The notes: generated by a model from the sequence alone, not told the origin. A stretch of DNA of 64,000 nt from Pseudomonas silesiensis (GCF_001661075.1 NZ_CP014870.1:4794501-4858500), one strand, 5' to 3'. Numbered from the stretch's first letter, positions 27,979 to 40,206 are shown. Numbers and translations: made by a program.

Positions 27979-29144
27979 TATTTGCCCTCCGCAGCTTTGA
28001 CAACTTGTTGAGCAGCGTCGGTCAGGCTGGTAGCAGCGATGATGTTCAAACCGCTTTCTGCCAGTACTTTAGCGCCCAGCTCAGCGTTGTTGCCTTCAAG
28101 GCGAACAACAACCGGGATTTTCACGCCGACTTCTTTCACAGCGCCGATGATGCCTTCGGCAATCATGTCGCAACGAACGATGCCGCCGAAGATGTTGACC
28201 AATACTGCAGCGACGTTAGTGTCGGACAGGATGATCTTGAACGCTTCGGTAACGCGTTCTTTGGTAGCACCGCCGCCCACGTCGAGGAAGTTGGCTGGTT
28301 TACCGCCATGCAGGTTGACGATGTCCATGGTACCCATGGCCAGGCCAGCACCGTTGACCATGCAACCGATGTTGCCTTCCAGCGCTACGTAGTTCAGTTC
28401 GAACTTGGCAGCGTGCGCTTCGCGCGGATCGTCTTGCGACGGATCGTGGAAAGTTTTCAGCTTAGGCTGACGGTACATGGCGTTGGCGTCGATGTTGATC
28501 TTGGCGTCGAGGCAATGCAGATCGCCGTCAGCCTTGATCACCAGCGGGTTCACTTCCAGCAGAGCCAGGTCGTGATCCTTGAACAGCTTGGCCAGACCAA
28601 CGAAGATCTTGGCGAACTGGGCAACTTGCTTGCCTTCCAGACCCAGCTGGAATGCCAGCTCGCGACCCTGGAATGGCTGAGCGCCAACCAGTGGATCGAT
28701 AGTGGCCTTGAGGATTTTCTCAGGGGTGTCGTGAGCGATTTTCTCGATGTCCACGCCACCTTCGGTGGAAGCCATGAACACGATGCGACGGCTCGAACGG
28801 TCAACGACAGCGCCCAGGTACAGCTCTTTAGCGATATCAGTGCACGATTCAACCAGGATCTTGGTGACTGGCTGACCATTGGCATCAGTCTGGTAAGTCA
28901 CCAGACGCTTGCCCAACCACTGTTGAGCGAATGCCTTGGCGTCTTCTTTGCTACGAACCAGCTTTACGCCGCCCGCTTTACCGCGACCACCTGCGTGAAC
29001 CTGGGCTTTGACAACCCATTCGGTCCCGCCGATCTTGTCGCATGCTTCTGCTGCTGCTTCCGGGGTGTCTACGGCGAAACCCTGGGATACTGGCAGGCCG
29101 TATTCAGCGAACAGCTGCTTACCCTGATACTCGTGAAGATTCAT
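27978..29144 (-). CDS. sucC: Succinyl-CoA ligase, beta subunit
   Basis: ATP-grasp subunit that binds nucleotide and succinate. The 388-aa length is canonical. Visible are [38 protein letters not shown] near residue 46, EVNPLVI near 197 and the family signature [20 protein letters not shown] near 260. It is preceded by a 196-bp spacer after lpd that contains hairpins but no clear terminator, so it may be both read through from lpd and expressed independently. Confidence 0.98.
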   Translation of the reverse strand: MNLHEYQGKQLFAEYGLPVSQGFAVDTPEAAAEACDKIGGTEWVVKAQVHAGGRGKAGGVKLVRSKEDAKAFAQQWLGKRLVTYQTDANGQPVTKILVESCTDIAKELYLGAVVDRSSRRIVFMASTEGGVDIEKIAHDTPEKILKATIDPLVGAQPFQGRELAFQLGLEGKQVAQFAKIFVGLAKLFKDHDLALLEVNPLVIKADGDLHCLDAKINIDANAMYRQPKLKTFHDPSQDDPREAHAAKFELNYVALEGNIGCMVNGAGLAMGTMDIVNLHGGKPANFLDVGGGATKERVTEAFKIILSDTNVAAVLVNIFGGIVRCDMIAEGIIGAVKEVGVKIPVVVRLEGNNAELGAKVLAESGLNIIAATSLTDAAQQVVKAAEGK

Positions 29145-29284
29145 GCTTATTACCGTCTTCGTTAGGTACTGCGCATTCGGTGCTGCACTCGTTCAAGTGC
29201 CGCACCACCTGTGACTGCTGCTTGCGTAACCTTTCCGGACAACCGGTGCAGCTACGCAAGACTGCGTCCAGCGGATATTCCGCG

Positions 29285-29308
29285 GTGAGTCTTGCTTGCA
29301 AGGCTCAC
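29285..29308 (-). other. Hairpin in the lpd-sucC spacer
   Basis: GTGAGTCTTG / CAAGGCTCAC (one G-T pair) with a CTTG tetraloop. It has no T-run, so it is more likely an mRNA-stability or processing hairpin than a terminator. A second, weaker stem (CTTGCGTA / TACGCAAG) lies at about 29223-29265. Confidence 0.5.
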
Positions 29309-29340
29309 GACGGGCCATACCGCCGTGGTTTCTTATTGTC

Positions 29341-30777
<1,437 letters not shown>

Positions 30778-30802
30778 TCAAAAAATCCTCTTTTGGCAAC
30801 AA

Positions 30803-30857
30803 GCTTGAAGCCACAAGCTTCAAGCCAGGCTGCAATTGCTTGCAGCTTGTGGCTTGA
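30803..30857. repeat. Inverted-repeat element between sucB and lpd
   Basis: GCTTGAAG / CTTCAAGC (30803-30825) and AAGCCACAAGC / GCTTGTGGCTT (about 30808-30855) share bases, so two alternative hairpins are possible. It is not a REP of the types above; similar GCTTGAAGC-rich intergenic repeats are familiar from other Pseudomonas genomes. Confidence 0.6.
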
Positions 30858-30875
30858 AACCTGTAGCGGCTTCTA

Positions 30876-32105
30876 TCAGATATCCAGCAGCAAACGAGCC
30901 GGGTCTTCCAGCAGGTTCTTGATGGTAACCAGGAAGGTCACAGCTTCTTTGCCATCGATCAGACGGTGATCGTAGGACAGCGCCAGGTACATCATCGGAC
31001 GGATAACGACCTGACCGTTGATCGCCATAGGACGCTGCAGAATGTTGTGCATGCCCAGGATGGCCGCTTGCGGCGGGTTGACGATCGGCGTCGACATCAT
31101 CGAACCGAAGGTACCACCGTTGGTGATGGTGAACGTGCCGCCGGTCATCTCGTCCATCGACAGTTTGCCGTCACGGGCTTTCTTGCCGAAGGTGGCGATG
31201 CCGCCTTCGATTTCAGCCAGGCTCATCAATTCGGCGTTACGCAGAACCGGTACCACCAGACCGCGGTCGCTGGAAACAGCTACACCGACGTCAGCGTAGC
31301 CGTGGTAAACGATGTCGGCACCGTCGATCGAGGCGTTGACAGCCGGGAAGCGTTTCAGCGCTTCGGTGGCAGCCTTGACGAAGAACGACATGAAGCCCAG
31401 GCGCACGCCGTTGTGGGACTTCTCGAACAGGTCCTTGTACTTCGAACGCAGCGCCATGACTTCGGTCATGTCGACTTCGTTGAACGTGGTCAGCATCGCC
31501 ATGTTCGACTGGGCTTCAACCAGACGCTCGGCAACCTTGGCACGCAGACGGGTCATTGGAACGCGCTTTTCAACGCGGTCACCGGCGGCGAACACTGGAG
31601 CAGCGGCGGCAGGCGCAGCAGCCTTGGCAGGCGCGGCAGCCGGAGCGGATTTTTTGGCAGCAACGGCAGCTACCACGTCTTCCTTGGTGACACGACCGCC
31701 TTTGCCGGTACCGGCAACGGAAGCGATGTTGATGCCGTTTTCTTCAGCCAGCTTGCGAGCAGCCGGTGCAGCAACAGGATCGTCTTCGCCTGCGGCAGCT
31801 GGCGCAGCAGCCTGTGCAGCGGCCGGAGCGGCGGCAGCGGCGGCAGCGGCTGGAGCGGCAGCAGCGCCGCCCGCTTCGATGGAGCCCAGGACTTCGTCGG
31901 ACAGAACGGTGTCGCCTTCGTTCTTGACGATAGCGCCCAGCACGCCATCAGCGGTAGCCAACACTTCCAGTACGACTTTGTCAGTTTCGATATCGACGAT
32001 CAGGTCATCGCGCTTGACGGCGTCGCCCGGCTGTTTGTGCCAGGTGGCAACGGTGCCATCGGCAACCGATTCCGGGAAAGTGGGGGCTTTGATTTCGATA
32101 GCCAT
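30876..32105 (-). CDS. sucB: Dihydrolipoamide succinyltransferase (E2)
   Basis: Core of the 2-oxoglutarate dehydrogenase complex. The 409-aa protein has three parts. An N-terminal lipoyl domain carries the lipoylated lysine in [17 protein letters not shown] near residue 43. Ala/Pro-rich linkers surround a peripheral-subunit-binding domain ([23 protein letters not shown], split over about 111-133). The C-terminal catalytic domain has the active-site [13 protein letters not shown]. It lies 42 bp downstream of sucA. Confidence 0.98.
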   Translation of the reverse strand: MAIEIKAPTFPESVADGTVATWHKQPGDAVKRDDLIVDIETDKVVLEVLATADGVLGAIVKNEGDTVLSDEVLGSIEAGGAAAAPAAAAAAAAPAAAQAAAPAAAGEDDPVAAPAARKLAEENGINIASVAGTGKGGRVTKEDVVAAVAAKKSAPAAAPAKAAAPAAAAPVFAAGDRVEKRVPMTRLRAKVAERLVEAQSNMAMLTTFNEVDMTEVMALRSKYKDLFEKSHNGVRLGFMSFFVKAATEALKRFPAVNASIDGADIVYHGYADVGVAVSSDRGLVVPVLRNAELMSLAEIEGGIATFGKKARDGKLSMDEMTGGTFTITNGGTFGSMMSTPIVNPPQAAILGMHNILQRPMAINGQVVIRPMMYLALSYDHRLIDGKEAVTFLVTIKNLLEDPARLLLDI

Positions 32106-32147
32106 TATCTGTGGGTCCTTAAATTCGGTTTCAGGTGCGCGAAGGCG

Positions 32148-34979
32148 TTAAACAGTAAAGGCGTCTTGCAGCAGTTTTTCCTGCTGCTCAGCGTGCATCG
32201 ATGCGTAACCACAAGCAGGTGCGGCAGACGCCTCACGACCCGCATATTCCAGGACCAGGCCTTTCTTGTGGTTGGTCAGACTGCGACGCATGTGATGCTG
32301 GCTGCTGTACCAGGCGCCCTGGTTCATCGGCTCTTCCTGGCACCAAACCACGTGTTTGAGGTTGGTGTAAGGGGCGAGCGTCTCCATCAGGTCGTCCTCA
32401 GGGAACGGGTACAGCTGCTCGAGACGCACGATAGCGATGTCTTCACGACCTTCGGCACGGCGTTTTTCCAGCAAGTCGTAGTAGACCTTGCCGCTGCACA
32501 GAACAACGCGCTCGACCTTTTTCGGATCCAGTGCATCGATTTCCGGGATAACGGTCTGGAACGAACCTTCGGCCAGATCTTCCAGGGTAGACACGGCCAG
32601 TTTGTGACGCAGCAACGACTTCGGCGTCAGCACGATCAACGGCTTGCGCAGCGGGCGAATCACCTGACGACGCAGCAAGTGGTAGATCTGAGCCGGTGTA
32701 GTCGGGACGGCTACCTGAATGTTGTGCTCGGCGCACAGCTGCAGGTAACGCTCCAGACGAGCCGACGAGTGCTCCGGCCCCTGACCTTCATAACCGTGCG
32801 GCAGCAGCATGGTCAGACCGCAGAGACGGCCCCACTTGTGCTCGCCACTGGTGATGAACTGGTCGATAACCACCTGGGCACCGTTGGCGAAGTCGCCGAA
32901 CTGGGCTTCCCAGATGACCAGCGCCTCAGGCGTGGTGGTCGAATAACCGTATTCGAACGCCAGGACCGCTTCCTCGGACAGGAACGAATCGTACAGGTCG
33001 AAGCGTGGCTGACCTTTGTACAGATTCTGCAGCGGAATATAGCTGCCGGTGTCTTTCTGGTTGTGCAGGACGGCGTGACGGTGCGAGAACGTACCACGAC
33101 CGATGTCCTGACCCGTCATGCGAATCGGGTGACCTTCGAACGCCAGGGTCGCGTACGCCATGGTTTCGGCGTAACCCCAGTTGATCGGCAGGCCGCCGGC
33201 TTGCATCTTCTGACGGTCTTCGTAGATTTTCGAGACCTGGCGCTGAACCACGAAGCCTTCCGGAATTTCCAGCAGCTTGGCGGACAGTTCCTGCAAGGTT
33301 TTCAGATCGAAGCGAGTGTCGTGACGCGCGGTCCAGGCGTGGCCCAGATACGGACGCCAGTCCACGAACAACTCTTTGTTCGGCTCTTTGACCAGGCTTT
33401 TTACAACATGCAGGCCATTGTCCAGCGCGTTGCGGTATTCATCGATTTTCGCCTGAACACGCTCGGCGTCGAGTACACCGGCCTGGGTCAGACGATCGGC
33501 ATACAGTTCACGGGTGGTGCGCTGCTTGGCGATCTGCTGATACATCAGAGGCTGGGTACCGCTTGGCTCGTCGGCCTCGTTGTGGCCGCGACGACGGTAG
33601 CAGACCAGGTCGATCACCACGTCGCGCTTGTACTGCATGCGGTAGTCGATGGCCAGCTGGGTCACGAACAACACGGCTTCCGGATCATCGCCATTCACAT
33701 GGAGGATCGGCGCCTGGATCATTTTCGCAACGTCGGTCGCGTACTCGGTGGAACGCGAGTCCAGCGGGTTGCTGATGGTGAAACCGACCTGGTTGTTGAT
33801 CACGATGTGCACGGTGCCGCCGGTCTTGAAACCGCGGGTCTGCGACATCTGGAAGGTTTCCATCACCACGCCCTGACCGGCGAATGCCGCGTCACCGTGG
33901 ATGGAAATCGGCAGAACCTTCTCGCCGGTAGGGTCGTTACGACGATCCTGACGGGCCCGAACCGAACCCTCGACCACTGGAGATACGATTTCCAGGTGGG
34001 ACGGGTTGAAGGCCATTGCGAGGTGAACTTCACCGCCGGTGGTCATGACGTTGGACGAGAAGCCCTGGTGATACTTAACGTCACCGGAACCCAGCTCGAC
34101 CTTCTTCTTGCCTTCGAACTCGTCGAACAGCTCGCGCGGGTTCTTGCCGAAGGTGTTGACCAGCACGTTCAGACGGCCACGGTGGGCCATGCCGATCACG
34201 ATTTCCTTGGTGCCGTAGGAACCGGAACGCTGGATCAACTCGTCGAGCATCGGAATCAGGCTCTCGCCGCCTTCCAGGCCGAAACGCTTGGTGCCCGGGT
34301 ATTTGGTGCCCAGGTATTTTTCCAGGCCTTCGCCGGCGGTAACGCGCTCAAGCAAGTGGCTCTTGATGTCGGCGGAGTACGTCGGACGGCCGCGCACGCT
34401 TTCCAGACGCTGCTGGAACCACTGGCGCTGCTCGGAATCGGTGATGTGCGTAAATTCAGCGCCGATGGTGCGGCAATATGTCTGCTGCAACGCTTCGTGA
34501 ATTTCGCGTAGGCTCGCCTCCTCTTTGCCGATGAACAGGTCGCCGGCACGGAAGGTCGTATCAAGATCGGCATTGGTCAAGCCGTAATGATTGATCGACA
34601 GGTCTGCAGGTGCAGGACGCTGCCACAGCCCCAGCGGGTCAAGCTGGGCTGCCTGGTGGCCACGCATACGGTAGGCCTGGATCAATCGCAGCACTTCAAC
34701 TTGCTTCTTCTCGTGCTCACTGCTCACGCTGCCGGCGGAAACCGGTTGGGCGCGGCGCTGGTTCTTTGCCAGCAAGACGAAATGATCGCGAATCGTGGAG
34801 TGCGAAACATCGGTGGCAGTGTTGCCGTCGGCAGGCAACTTCTGAAAGTAGGTGCGCCACTCTTCTGGCACAGCGTTAGGGTCGTGCAGGTAGAGCTCAT
34901 AGAGCTCTTCCACATAGGCAGCGTTACTACCGGATAGGTAGGCGCTGTTCCACATGCGCTGCATCACGCTTTCTTGCAT
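32148..34979 (-). CDS. sucA: 2-oxoglutarate dehydrogenase E1 component
   Basis: Thiamine-diphosphate-dependent decarboxylase of 2-oxoglutarate. The 943-aa length is canonical. The N-terminus has SYLSGSNAAYVEELYELYLHDP-type sequence (residues about 13-34), the TPP region contains IGMAHRGRLNVLVN near 262 and HGDAAFAGQGVV near 364, and the C-terminal transketolase-like half has EAQFGDFANGAQVVIDQF near 727. First gene of the suc part of the block. A hairpin in the 277-bp gap after sdhB suggests partial termination before sucA. Confidence 0.98.
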   Translation of the reverse strand: MQESVMQRMWNSAYLSGSNAAYVEELYELYLHDPNAVPEEWRTYFQKLPADGNTATDVSHSTIRDHFVLLAKNQRRAQPVSAGSVSSEHEKKQVEVLRLIQAYRMRGHQAAQLDPLGLWQRPAPADLSINHYGLTNADLDTTFRAGDLFIGKEEASLREIHEALQQTYCRTIGAEFTHITDSEQRQWFQQRLESVRGRPTYSADIKSHLLERVTAGEGLEKYLGTKYPGTKRFGLEGGESLIPMLDELIQRSGSYGTKEIVIGMAHRGRLNVLVNTFGKNPRELFDEFEGKKKVELGSGDVKYHQGFSSNVMTTGGEVHLAMAFNPSHLEIVSPVVEGSVRARQDRRNDPTGEKVLPISIHGDAAFAGQGVVMETFQMSQTRGFKTGGTVHIVINNQVGFTISNPLDSRSTEYATDVAKMIQAPILHVNGDDPEAVLFVTQLAIDYRMQYKRDVVIDLVCYRRRGHNEADEPSGTQPLMYQQIAKQRTTRELYADRLTQAGVLDAERVQAKIDEYRNALDNGLHVVKSLVKEPNKELFVDWRPYLGHAWTARHDTRFDLKTLQELSAKLLEIPEGFVVQRQVSKIYEDRQKMQAGGLPINWGYAETMAYATLAFEGHPIRMTGQDIGRGTFSHRHAVLHNQKDTGSYIPLQNLYKGQPRFDLYDSFLSEEAVLAFEYGYSTTTPEALVIWEAQFGDFANGAQVVIDQFITSGEHKWGRLCGLTMLLPHGYEGQGPEHSSARLERYLQLCAEHNIQVAVPTTPAQIYHLLRRQVIRPLRKPLIVLTPKSLLRHKLAVSTLEDLAEGSFQTVIPEIDALDPKKVERVVLCSGKVYYDLLEKRRAEGREDIAIVRLEQLYPFPEDDLMETLAPYTNLKHVVWCQEEPMNQGAWYSSQHHMRRSLTNHKKGLVLEYAGREASAAPACGYASMHAEQQEKLLQDAFTV

Positions 34980-35171
34980 GCTTGGTCACCCTCGGTTAGG
35001 GGAACACCACCGGCGTCGACACCGAGCAAACTTGCAGAAGTCCGAATGCAGCGACCAAAACAAGCCACCTAGGATCACGCTGATAGTCCGGGTACCAGCC
35101 CGGATGCCCCTGCTTGTCTCATTTCTTCAAAATAAGAGCCGCAGCCTTTGTAGCTGCTGCTCAGGTTAAAA

Positions 35172-35201
35172 CTACGGCGCCGGTTGAAGCCTGCGCCGTA
35201 G
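35172..35201 (-). terminator. Hairpin (attenuator or weak terminator) between sdhB and sucA
   Basis: Perfect 9-bp stem CTACGGCGC / GCGCCGTAG with a 12-nt loop; on the minus strand it is followed by TTTTAA. The short T-run suggests partial termination, letting sdh and suc be transcribed in different amounts. Confidence 0.55.
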
Positions 35202-35256
35202 CATCTACGGGTACTGCGGTACTACTTGTTACAACAGCCGGGTTACTACAGCTGAA

Positions 35257-35961
35257 TCACACGCCGCTTTGCAGAAGCATGTTACGAATGTGACCGATGG
35301 CCCTGGTCGGGTTCAGGCCTTTCGGACATACGTTGACGCAGTTCATGATGCTCCGGCAGCGGAATACGCTGAACGGGTCATCCAGCGCAGCCAGACGCTC
35401 GGCAGTCTTGGTATCACGGCTGTCCGCCAGGAAGCGATACGCTTGCAGCAGGGCAGCTGGACCCAGGAACTTGTCCGGGTTCCACCAGAAGGACGGGCAG
35501 GAGGTCGAGCAGCAAGCGCACAAAATGCACTCGTACAGACCGTCAAGCTTTTCACGTTCTTCCGGGGTCTGCAGACGTTCGATGGCCGGAGCCGGCGTGT
35601 CGTTCTGCAGGTAAGGCTGAACTTTTTCGTATTGCTTGTAGAAGATGCTCATATCGACGACCAAGTCACGGATAACCGGCAAACCTGGCAGCGGACGAAC
35701 GATCAACTTGTTACCTTTTACGACGGCAGACAGCGGCGTGACGCACGCCAGGCCGTTTTTGCCGTTGATGTTCATGCCGTCGGAACCGCAAACACCTTCA
35801 CGGCAAGAGCGACGATAGGAGAAACCCTCGTCCTGCTCTTTGATCAGGGCCAGCACGTCCAGCACCATCAGGTCTTTACCACCGGTATCGACCTGGAATT
35901 CCTGCATGAACGGCGCAGCGTCCTGATCAGGGTTGTAGCGATAAACACTGACTTTCAACAT
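35257..35961 (-). CDS. sdhB: Succinate dehydrogenase iron-sulfur subunit
   Basis: Electron-transfer subunit of complex II. The 234-aa protein carries all three Fe-S cluster motifs: CREGVCGSDGMNINGKNGLAC ligands for [2Fe-2S] (residues about 54-74), CILCACCSTSCPSFWW for [4Fe-4S] and CVNVCPKGLNP for [3Fe-4S]. I chose the ATG at 35961 (MLKVSVYRY), nine nt after AAGGG, rather than the GTG three codons upstream, which sits too close to that ribosome site. It lies 11 bp downstream of sdhA. Confidence 0.97.
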   Translation of the reverse strand: MLKVSVYRYNPDQDAAPFMQEFQVDTGGKDLMVLDVLALIKEQDEGFSYRRSCREGVCGSDGMNINGKNGLACVTPLSAVVKGNKLIVRPLPGLPVIRDLVVDMSIFYKQYEKVQPYLQNDTPAPAIERLQTPEEREKLDGLYECILCACCSTSCPSFWWNPDKFLGPAALLQAYRFLADSRDTKTAERLAALDDPFSVFRCRSIMNCVNVCPKGLNPTRAIGHIRNMLLQSGV

Positions 35962-35972
35962 GGCGGCCACCC

Positions 35973-37745
35973 TTAATAAGTCCGAATCTTAGGTTCAAAA
36001 GTCGGAACAGTCTTCGGCGAGAAGTTCACAGCACGCTTGGTCACGCGCTTGTCACCCGGGAAGAACAGGGTGTGGCACAGCCAGTTTTCATCGTCGCGGT
36101 CTTCAAAGTCTTCACGGGCGTGAGCACCGCGGGACTCTTTACGGATCTCTGCAGCGATGGCGGTGGCTTCGGCCACTTCCAGCAGGTTCTGCAGTTCCAG
36201 CGCTTCGATACGTGCAGTGTTGAACGCCTGCGACTTATCGTTGATCTTGACGTTGGCGATACGCACGCGCAGGTCAGCCAGCTGGGCAATACCCTTCTGC
36301 ATGTATTCGCCGGTACGGAATACACCGAAGTAGTTCTGCATGCAGCTTTGCAGCTCTCGACGCAGGGTCGCCACGTCTTCGCCATCGGTACGCTCGTTCA
36401 GAGCGGACAGACGCGCCAGGGCGGTTTCGATGTTGGCGTCGGTAGCGTCATCGTATTCGATGCCGTCAGTCAGCGCTTTTTCCAGGTGCAGACCGGCCGC
36501 ACGACCGAACACAACCAGGTCGAGCAACGAGTTGCCGCCCAGACGGTTGGCACCGTGAACCGATACGCAAGCCACTTCGCCCACTGCGAACAGGCCAGGA
36601 ATGATGGTGTCGACGCCTTCGGCATCCTGGGTGATCGCCTGGCCATGAATGTTGGTCGGAACACCGCCCATCATATAGTGGCAAGTCGGAACAACCGGAA
36701 CCGGAGCAACAACCGGGTCAACGTGAGCAAAGGTCTTGGACAGTTCGCAGATGCCTGGCAGACGGCTGTGCAGTACTTCTTCGCCCAGGTGATCGAGCTT
36801 GAGCAGTACGTGGTCGCCATTCGGACCGCAACCATTGCCGGCGATGATCTCTTTAACCATCGAACGGGCAACAACGTCACGACCGGCAAGGTCCTTGGCG
36901 TTCGGAGCGTAACGCTCCATGAAACGCTCGCCGTGCTTGTTGATGAGGTAGCCACCTTCACCACGGCAACCTTCGGTAACCAGTACACCAGCGCCGGCGA
37001 TGCCGGTCGGGTGGAACTGCCACATTTCGATGTCTTGCACCGGCACGCCGGCACGCAGGGCCATGCCGACGCCGTCACCGGTGTTGATCAGGGCGTTGGT
37101 GGTGGACGAGTAGATACGACCGGCACCGCCAGTGGCCAGAACGGTGGCCTTGGCGCGGATGTAGCTGGTTTCACCGGTTTCGATGCAGATGGCGATAACG
37201 CCAACGAACTCGCCTTGCGAGTTCTTCACCAGGTCAACAGCGTAGTACTCGTTCAGGAACGTGGTGCCGGCTTTCAGGTTGCCCTGATAAAGCGTGTGCA
37301 GCAGCGCGTGACCGGTACGGTCGGACGCGGCGCAGGTACGGGCAGCCTGGCCACCTTTACCGTAATCCTTCGACTGACCGCCGAATGGACGCTGGTAGAT
37401 ACGACCTTGCTCTGTACGGGAGAACGGCAGACCCATGTGGTCCAGTTCAAAGACCGCAGCAGGGCCTTCCTGACACATGTATTCGATAGCGTCCTGGTCA
37501 CCGATGTAGTCGGAACCCTTGACGGTATCGTACATGTGCCAGCGCCAGTCATCGTTCGGATCGGCCGAAGCGATGGCGCAGGTAATGCCACCCTGGGCGG
37601 ATACAGTGTGCGAACGGGTCGGGAACACCTTGGTGATCACGGCAGTCTTGTGACCGCCCTGCGCCAGTTGCAGCGCTGCGCGCATGCCGGCACCGCCACC
37701 ACCAATAATGATGGCGTCGAAAGAAATCGTTGGAATGTTAGCCAT
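35973..37745 (-). CDS. sdhA: Succinate dehydrogenase flavoprotein subunit
   Basis: Oxidises succinate with covalently bound FAD. The 590-aa protein has the FAD-binding [19 protein letters not shown] near residues 11-29, the FAD-attachment histidine in [12 protein letters not shown] near 43-54, the catalytic segment [17 protein letters not shown] near 120-155, and [21 protein letters not shown] near 400. Complete, and 3 bp after sdhD. Confidence 0.98.
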   Translation of the reverse strand: MANIPTISFDAIIIGGGGAGMRAALQLAQGGHKTAVITKVFPTRSHTVSAQGGITCAIASADPNDDWRWHMYDTVKGSDYIGDQDAIEYMCQEGPAAVFELDHMGLPFSRTEQGRIYQRPFGGQSKDYGKGGQAARTCAASDRTGHALLHTLYQGNLKAGTTFLNEYYAVDLVKNSQGEFVGVIAICIETGETSYIRAKATVLATGGAGRIYSSTTNALINTGDGVGMALRAGVPVQDIEMWQFHPTGIAGAGVLVTEGCRGEGGYLINKHGERFMERYAPNAKDLAGRDVVARSMVKEIIAGNGCGPNGDHVLLKLDHLGEEVLHSRLPGICELSKTFAHVDPVVAPVPVVPTCHYMMGGVPTNIHGQAITQDAEGVDTIIPGLFAVGEVACVSVHGANRLGGNSLLDLVVFGRAAGLHLEKALTDGIEYDDATDANIETALARLSALNERTDGEDVATLRRELQSCMQNYFGVFRTGEYMQKGIAQLADLRVRIANVKINDKSQAFNTARIEALELQNLLEVAEATAIAAEIRKESRGAHAREDFEDRDDENWLCHTLFFPGDKRVTKRAVNFSPKTVPTFEPKIRTY

Positions 37746-37748
37746 GAA

Positions 37749-38117
37749 TCAGATACCCCAAAGAATCTGCACACCCCAGACGAAGTAAGCGAACATCGCA
37801 ACGCCGCATACTGCCTGGAAAAGGAAACGTACTGCAGTCGCGGACTTGCCCAGCGCCATTGGCGTCAGGTAGTCGGTCGCGATGGTCCACATGCCGACCC
37901 AGGCGTGAGCGCCCAGGGCCACAAGGGCCAGCAGACTGAAGATACGCATCCCGTTGTGGGCGAACAGGCCGTGCCATTGGTCGTAGCCAATGCCCGGGTT
38001 CGCAACGAGGTATCCGATCAGGAAAATGAAATAAGCCGCGAGAACGACCGCAGACACACGTTGCGCCATCCAGTCGTAAAGACCGGAACGCGAAAGGTTC
38101 GTAACGCTGGTTACCAT
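37749..38117 (-). CDS. sdhD: Succinate dehydrogenase membrane anchor subunit D
   Basis: A 122-aa protein with three transmembrane helices. Heme ligand and quinone site are in LGAHAWVGMWTIATDYL near residue 68-84, with the DY pair typical of SdhD. The ATG at 38117 follows CAGGAG. It overlaps the end of sdhC by 7 bp. Confidence 0.95.
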   Translation of the reverse strand: MVTSVTNLSRSGLYDWMAQRVSAVVLAAYFIFLIGYLVANPGIGYDQWHGLFAHNGMRIFSLLALVALGAHAWVGMWTIATDYLTPMALGKSATAVRFLFQAVCGVAMFAYFVWGVQILWGI

Positions 38118-38485
38118 ATCCAAACTCCTGCCAGAACGATCAACACCACGGAAATGGCGATGACAATTTTCGAGCCCAGTGTGCCGCCTTCCAGCGTCTC
38201 ACCGATGCCCATGTCCATGATCAAGTGGCGCACACCGGCTACCAGGTGATACAGAAGAGCGGACAGGAGGCCCCATGCTACGAACTTGGCCAGCGGACTG
38301 GTCAAGGTTGCCTTCACGTCGGCAAAACCTTCCTCGGAACCCAGGGATTTGCCCAATGCATAAAGCATGAAGCCAAGGCCCAGGAAGAGAATGATGCCGG
38401 AAACACGGTGAAGAAACGACGTAACGCCGGTGATGGGGAGTTTGATGGTCCTTAGGTCTAGGTTTACAGGTCGTTGGCTTTTCAC
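38111..38485 (-). CDS. sdhC: Succinate dehydrogenase cytochrome b556 subunit
   Basis: A 124-aa membrane subunit with three transmembrane helices. The family motifs RPVNLDLRTIKLPITG, FLHRVSGIILFLG (quinone site Arg/Ser) and LVAGVRHLIMDMG (heme histidine) are present. The GTG at 38485 gives a start matching family members; an ATG 11 codons upstream would add residues not found in relatives. First gene of sdhCDAB, preceded by a good sigma70 promoter. Confidence 0.93.
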   Translation of the reverse strand: MKSQRPVNLDLRTIKLPITGVTSFLHRVSGIILFLGLGFMLYALGKSLGSEEGFADVKATLTSPLAKFVAWGLLSALLYHLVAGVRHLIMDMGIGETLEGGTLGSKIVIAISVVLIVLAGVWIW

Positions 38486-38619
38486 GGCTTTTTTTTCACA
38501 CTGAAGAGCCCCTAACAATCAGGGCAAAGTTGTTGGGGAGTGCACTGGTCAGGTAACCACCACCCAGGGATGCGACCCCCAATAAAGCAGGCCCAAAAGC
38601 CCCTGGCGGTCGGTGGCCG

Positions 38620-38648
38620 AGTATAGACAGTTAGGTCACTAATGACAA
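38620..38648 (-). promoter_or_regulatory. Promoter of the sdhCDAB operon
   Basis: Minus strand TTGTCA (38643-38648), exactly 17 nt, TATACT (38620-38625). The leader to the sdhC GTG is about 125 nt. Confidence 0.68.
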
Positions 38649-38762
38649 CGCGTTCACCTTCCCCTAATAGCGCATTGCACAAGTTGGATAAAAGGCGTAA
38701 ATGGCAGTCAATTTCGAGGAAAAAGTCGGGTTAAAGCCTTCTGGAGCAAGAGTTTAGGCAAA

Positions 38763-38790
38763 TTGACATTCGAATTTATCTCACTATAGT
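38763..38790 (+). promoter_or_regulatory. Promoter of gltA
   Basis: Consensus TTGACA (38763-38768), 16-nt spacer, TATAGT (38785-38790), 58 bp before the gltA ATG. Together with the sdh promoter it makes the 38486-38848 region a divergent control region; I saw no other element in it. Confidence 0.78.
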
Positions 38791-38848
38791 GGTGCGGGCC
38801 CTGCGTGGGGGGTCTGTCTGATGATTTCAAGCATAAATAGGAGGCCAC

Positions 38849-40138
38849 ATGGCTGACAAAAAAGCGCAGTTGATCATCGAGGGCGCAGCCCCCGTCGAGC
38901 TGCCCATTTTAACCGGCACCGTTGGTCCCGATGTTATCGATGTTCGGGGCCTGACGGCCACGGGCCGTTTCACCTTTGACCCAGGCTTCATGTCGACCGC
39001 TTCCTGCGAGTCGGCGATCACCTATATCGACGGCGACAACGGCATCCTGCTGCACCGCGGTTATCCGATCGAACAGCTGGCTGAAAAGTCGGACTACCTG
39101 GAAACCTGCTATCTGCTGCTCAACGGCGAGTTGCCGACCGCAGAACAGAAGGCCCAGTTCGTCAGCACCGTGAAGAACCACACCATGGTTCACGAGCAGC
39201 TGAAGACCTTCTTCAACGGCTTCCGTCGTGACGCCCACCCGATGGCCGTCATGTGCGGTGTAGTCGGCGCCCTCTCGGCCTTCTACCACGACTCCCTGGA
39301 CATCAAGAACCCGCAGCATCGCGAAATTTCCGCGATCCGCCTGGTGGCCAAGATGCCGACCCTGGCAGCGATGGTTTACAAGTACTCCATGGGCCAACCC
39401 ATGATGTACCCGCGCAACGACCTGACGTACGCGGAAAACTTCCTGCACATGATGTTCAACACCCCGTGCGAGATCAAACCGATCAGCCCGGTACTCGCCA
39501 AGGCCATGGACAAGATCTTCATCCTCCATGCCGACCACGAGCAGAACGCATCGACCTCCACCGTACGCCTGGCCGGTTCGTCGGGTGCCAACCCGTTCGC
39601 CTGTATCGCCGCCGGTATCGCTGCACTGTGGGGCCCTGCCCACGGCGGCGCGAACGAAGCCGTTCTGGCCATGCTTGACGAAATTGGCGATGTCTCGAAC
39701 ATCGACCAGTACATCGCCAAGGCCAAGGACAAGAACGATCCGTTCAAACTGATGGGCTTCGGTCACCGGGTCTACAAAAACCGCGACCCACGGGCCACCG
39801 TGATGAAGCAGACGTGCGACGATGTGCTGAAAGAGCTTGGCATCCAGCACGATCCGCAACTCGAACTGGCCATGCGCCTGGAAGAGATTGCCCTGACCGA
39901 CCCGTACTTCATCGAACGCTCGCTGTACCCGAACGTCGACTTCTATTCGGGGATCATCCTCAAGGCGATCGGCATTCCAACCAGCATGTTCACCGTGATC
40001 TTCGCCCTGGCGCGGACCGTCGGCTGGATCTCCCACTGGAAAGAAATGCTCTCCAGCCCGTACAAGATCGGCCGTCCGCGGCAGCTGTACACCGGTTACG
40101 AGTCGCGTGACATTCCTGATCTGGAAGACCGCAAATAA
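38849..40138 (+). CDS. gltA: Citrate synthase (type II, hexameric)
   Basis: Condenses acetyl-CoA and oxaloacetate, entry to the TCA cycle. The 429-aa protein has [20 protein letters not shown] near residue 66. The catalytic segments are [19 protein letters not shown] near 228 (His), [16 protein letters not shown] near 305 (His) and [12 protein letters not shown] near 362 (Asp). It has a strong ribosome site (AATAGGAGG). It is divergent from sdhCDAB, the standard Pseudomonas arrangement. Confidence 0.98.
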   Translation: MADKKAQLIIEGAAPVELPILTGTVGPDVIDVRGLTATGRFTFDPGFMSTASCESAITYIDGDNGILLHRGYPIEQLAEKSDYLETCYLLLNGELPTAEQKAQFVSTVKNHTMVHEQLKTFFNGFRRDAHPMAVMCGVVGALSAFYHDSLDIKNPQHREISAIRLVAKMPTLAAMVYKYSMGQPMMYPRNDLTYAENFLHMMFNTPCEIKPISPVLAKAMDKIFILHADHEQNASTSTVRLAGSSGANPFACIAAGIAALWGPAHGGANEAVLAMLDEIGDVSNIDQYIAKAKDKNDPFKLMGFGHRVYKNRDPRATVMKQTCDDVLKELGIQHDPQLELAMRLEEIALTDPYFIERSLYPNVDFYSGIILKAIGIPTSMFTVIFALARTVGWISHWKEMLSSPYKIGRPRQLYTGYESRDIPDLEDRK

Positions 40139-40174
40139 GATTTGTCTTGCGATAATGTCTTGAGTTGTACCGGG

Positions 40175-40205
40175 AACGGCCTCTATTTATAGGGGCCGTT
40201 TTTGT
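40175..40205 (+). terminator. Terminator of gltA
   Basis: AACGGCC(TCTA) / (TAGG)GGCCGTT stem followed by TTTTTG. Confidence 0.85.
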
Positions 40206-40206
40206 T

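Noticed and set aside
30966..34511. Very long open frame (1181 codons) on the plus strand antisense to sucB and sucA
   Set aside because: It is the mirror of two certain genes in a GC-rich genome. Its product is rich in His, Gln, Arg and Val with no family motif, a typical codon-bias shadow.
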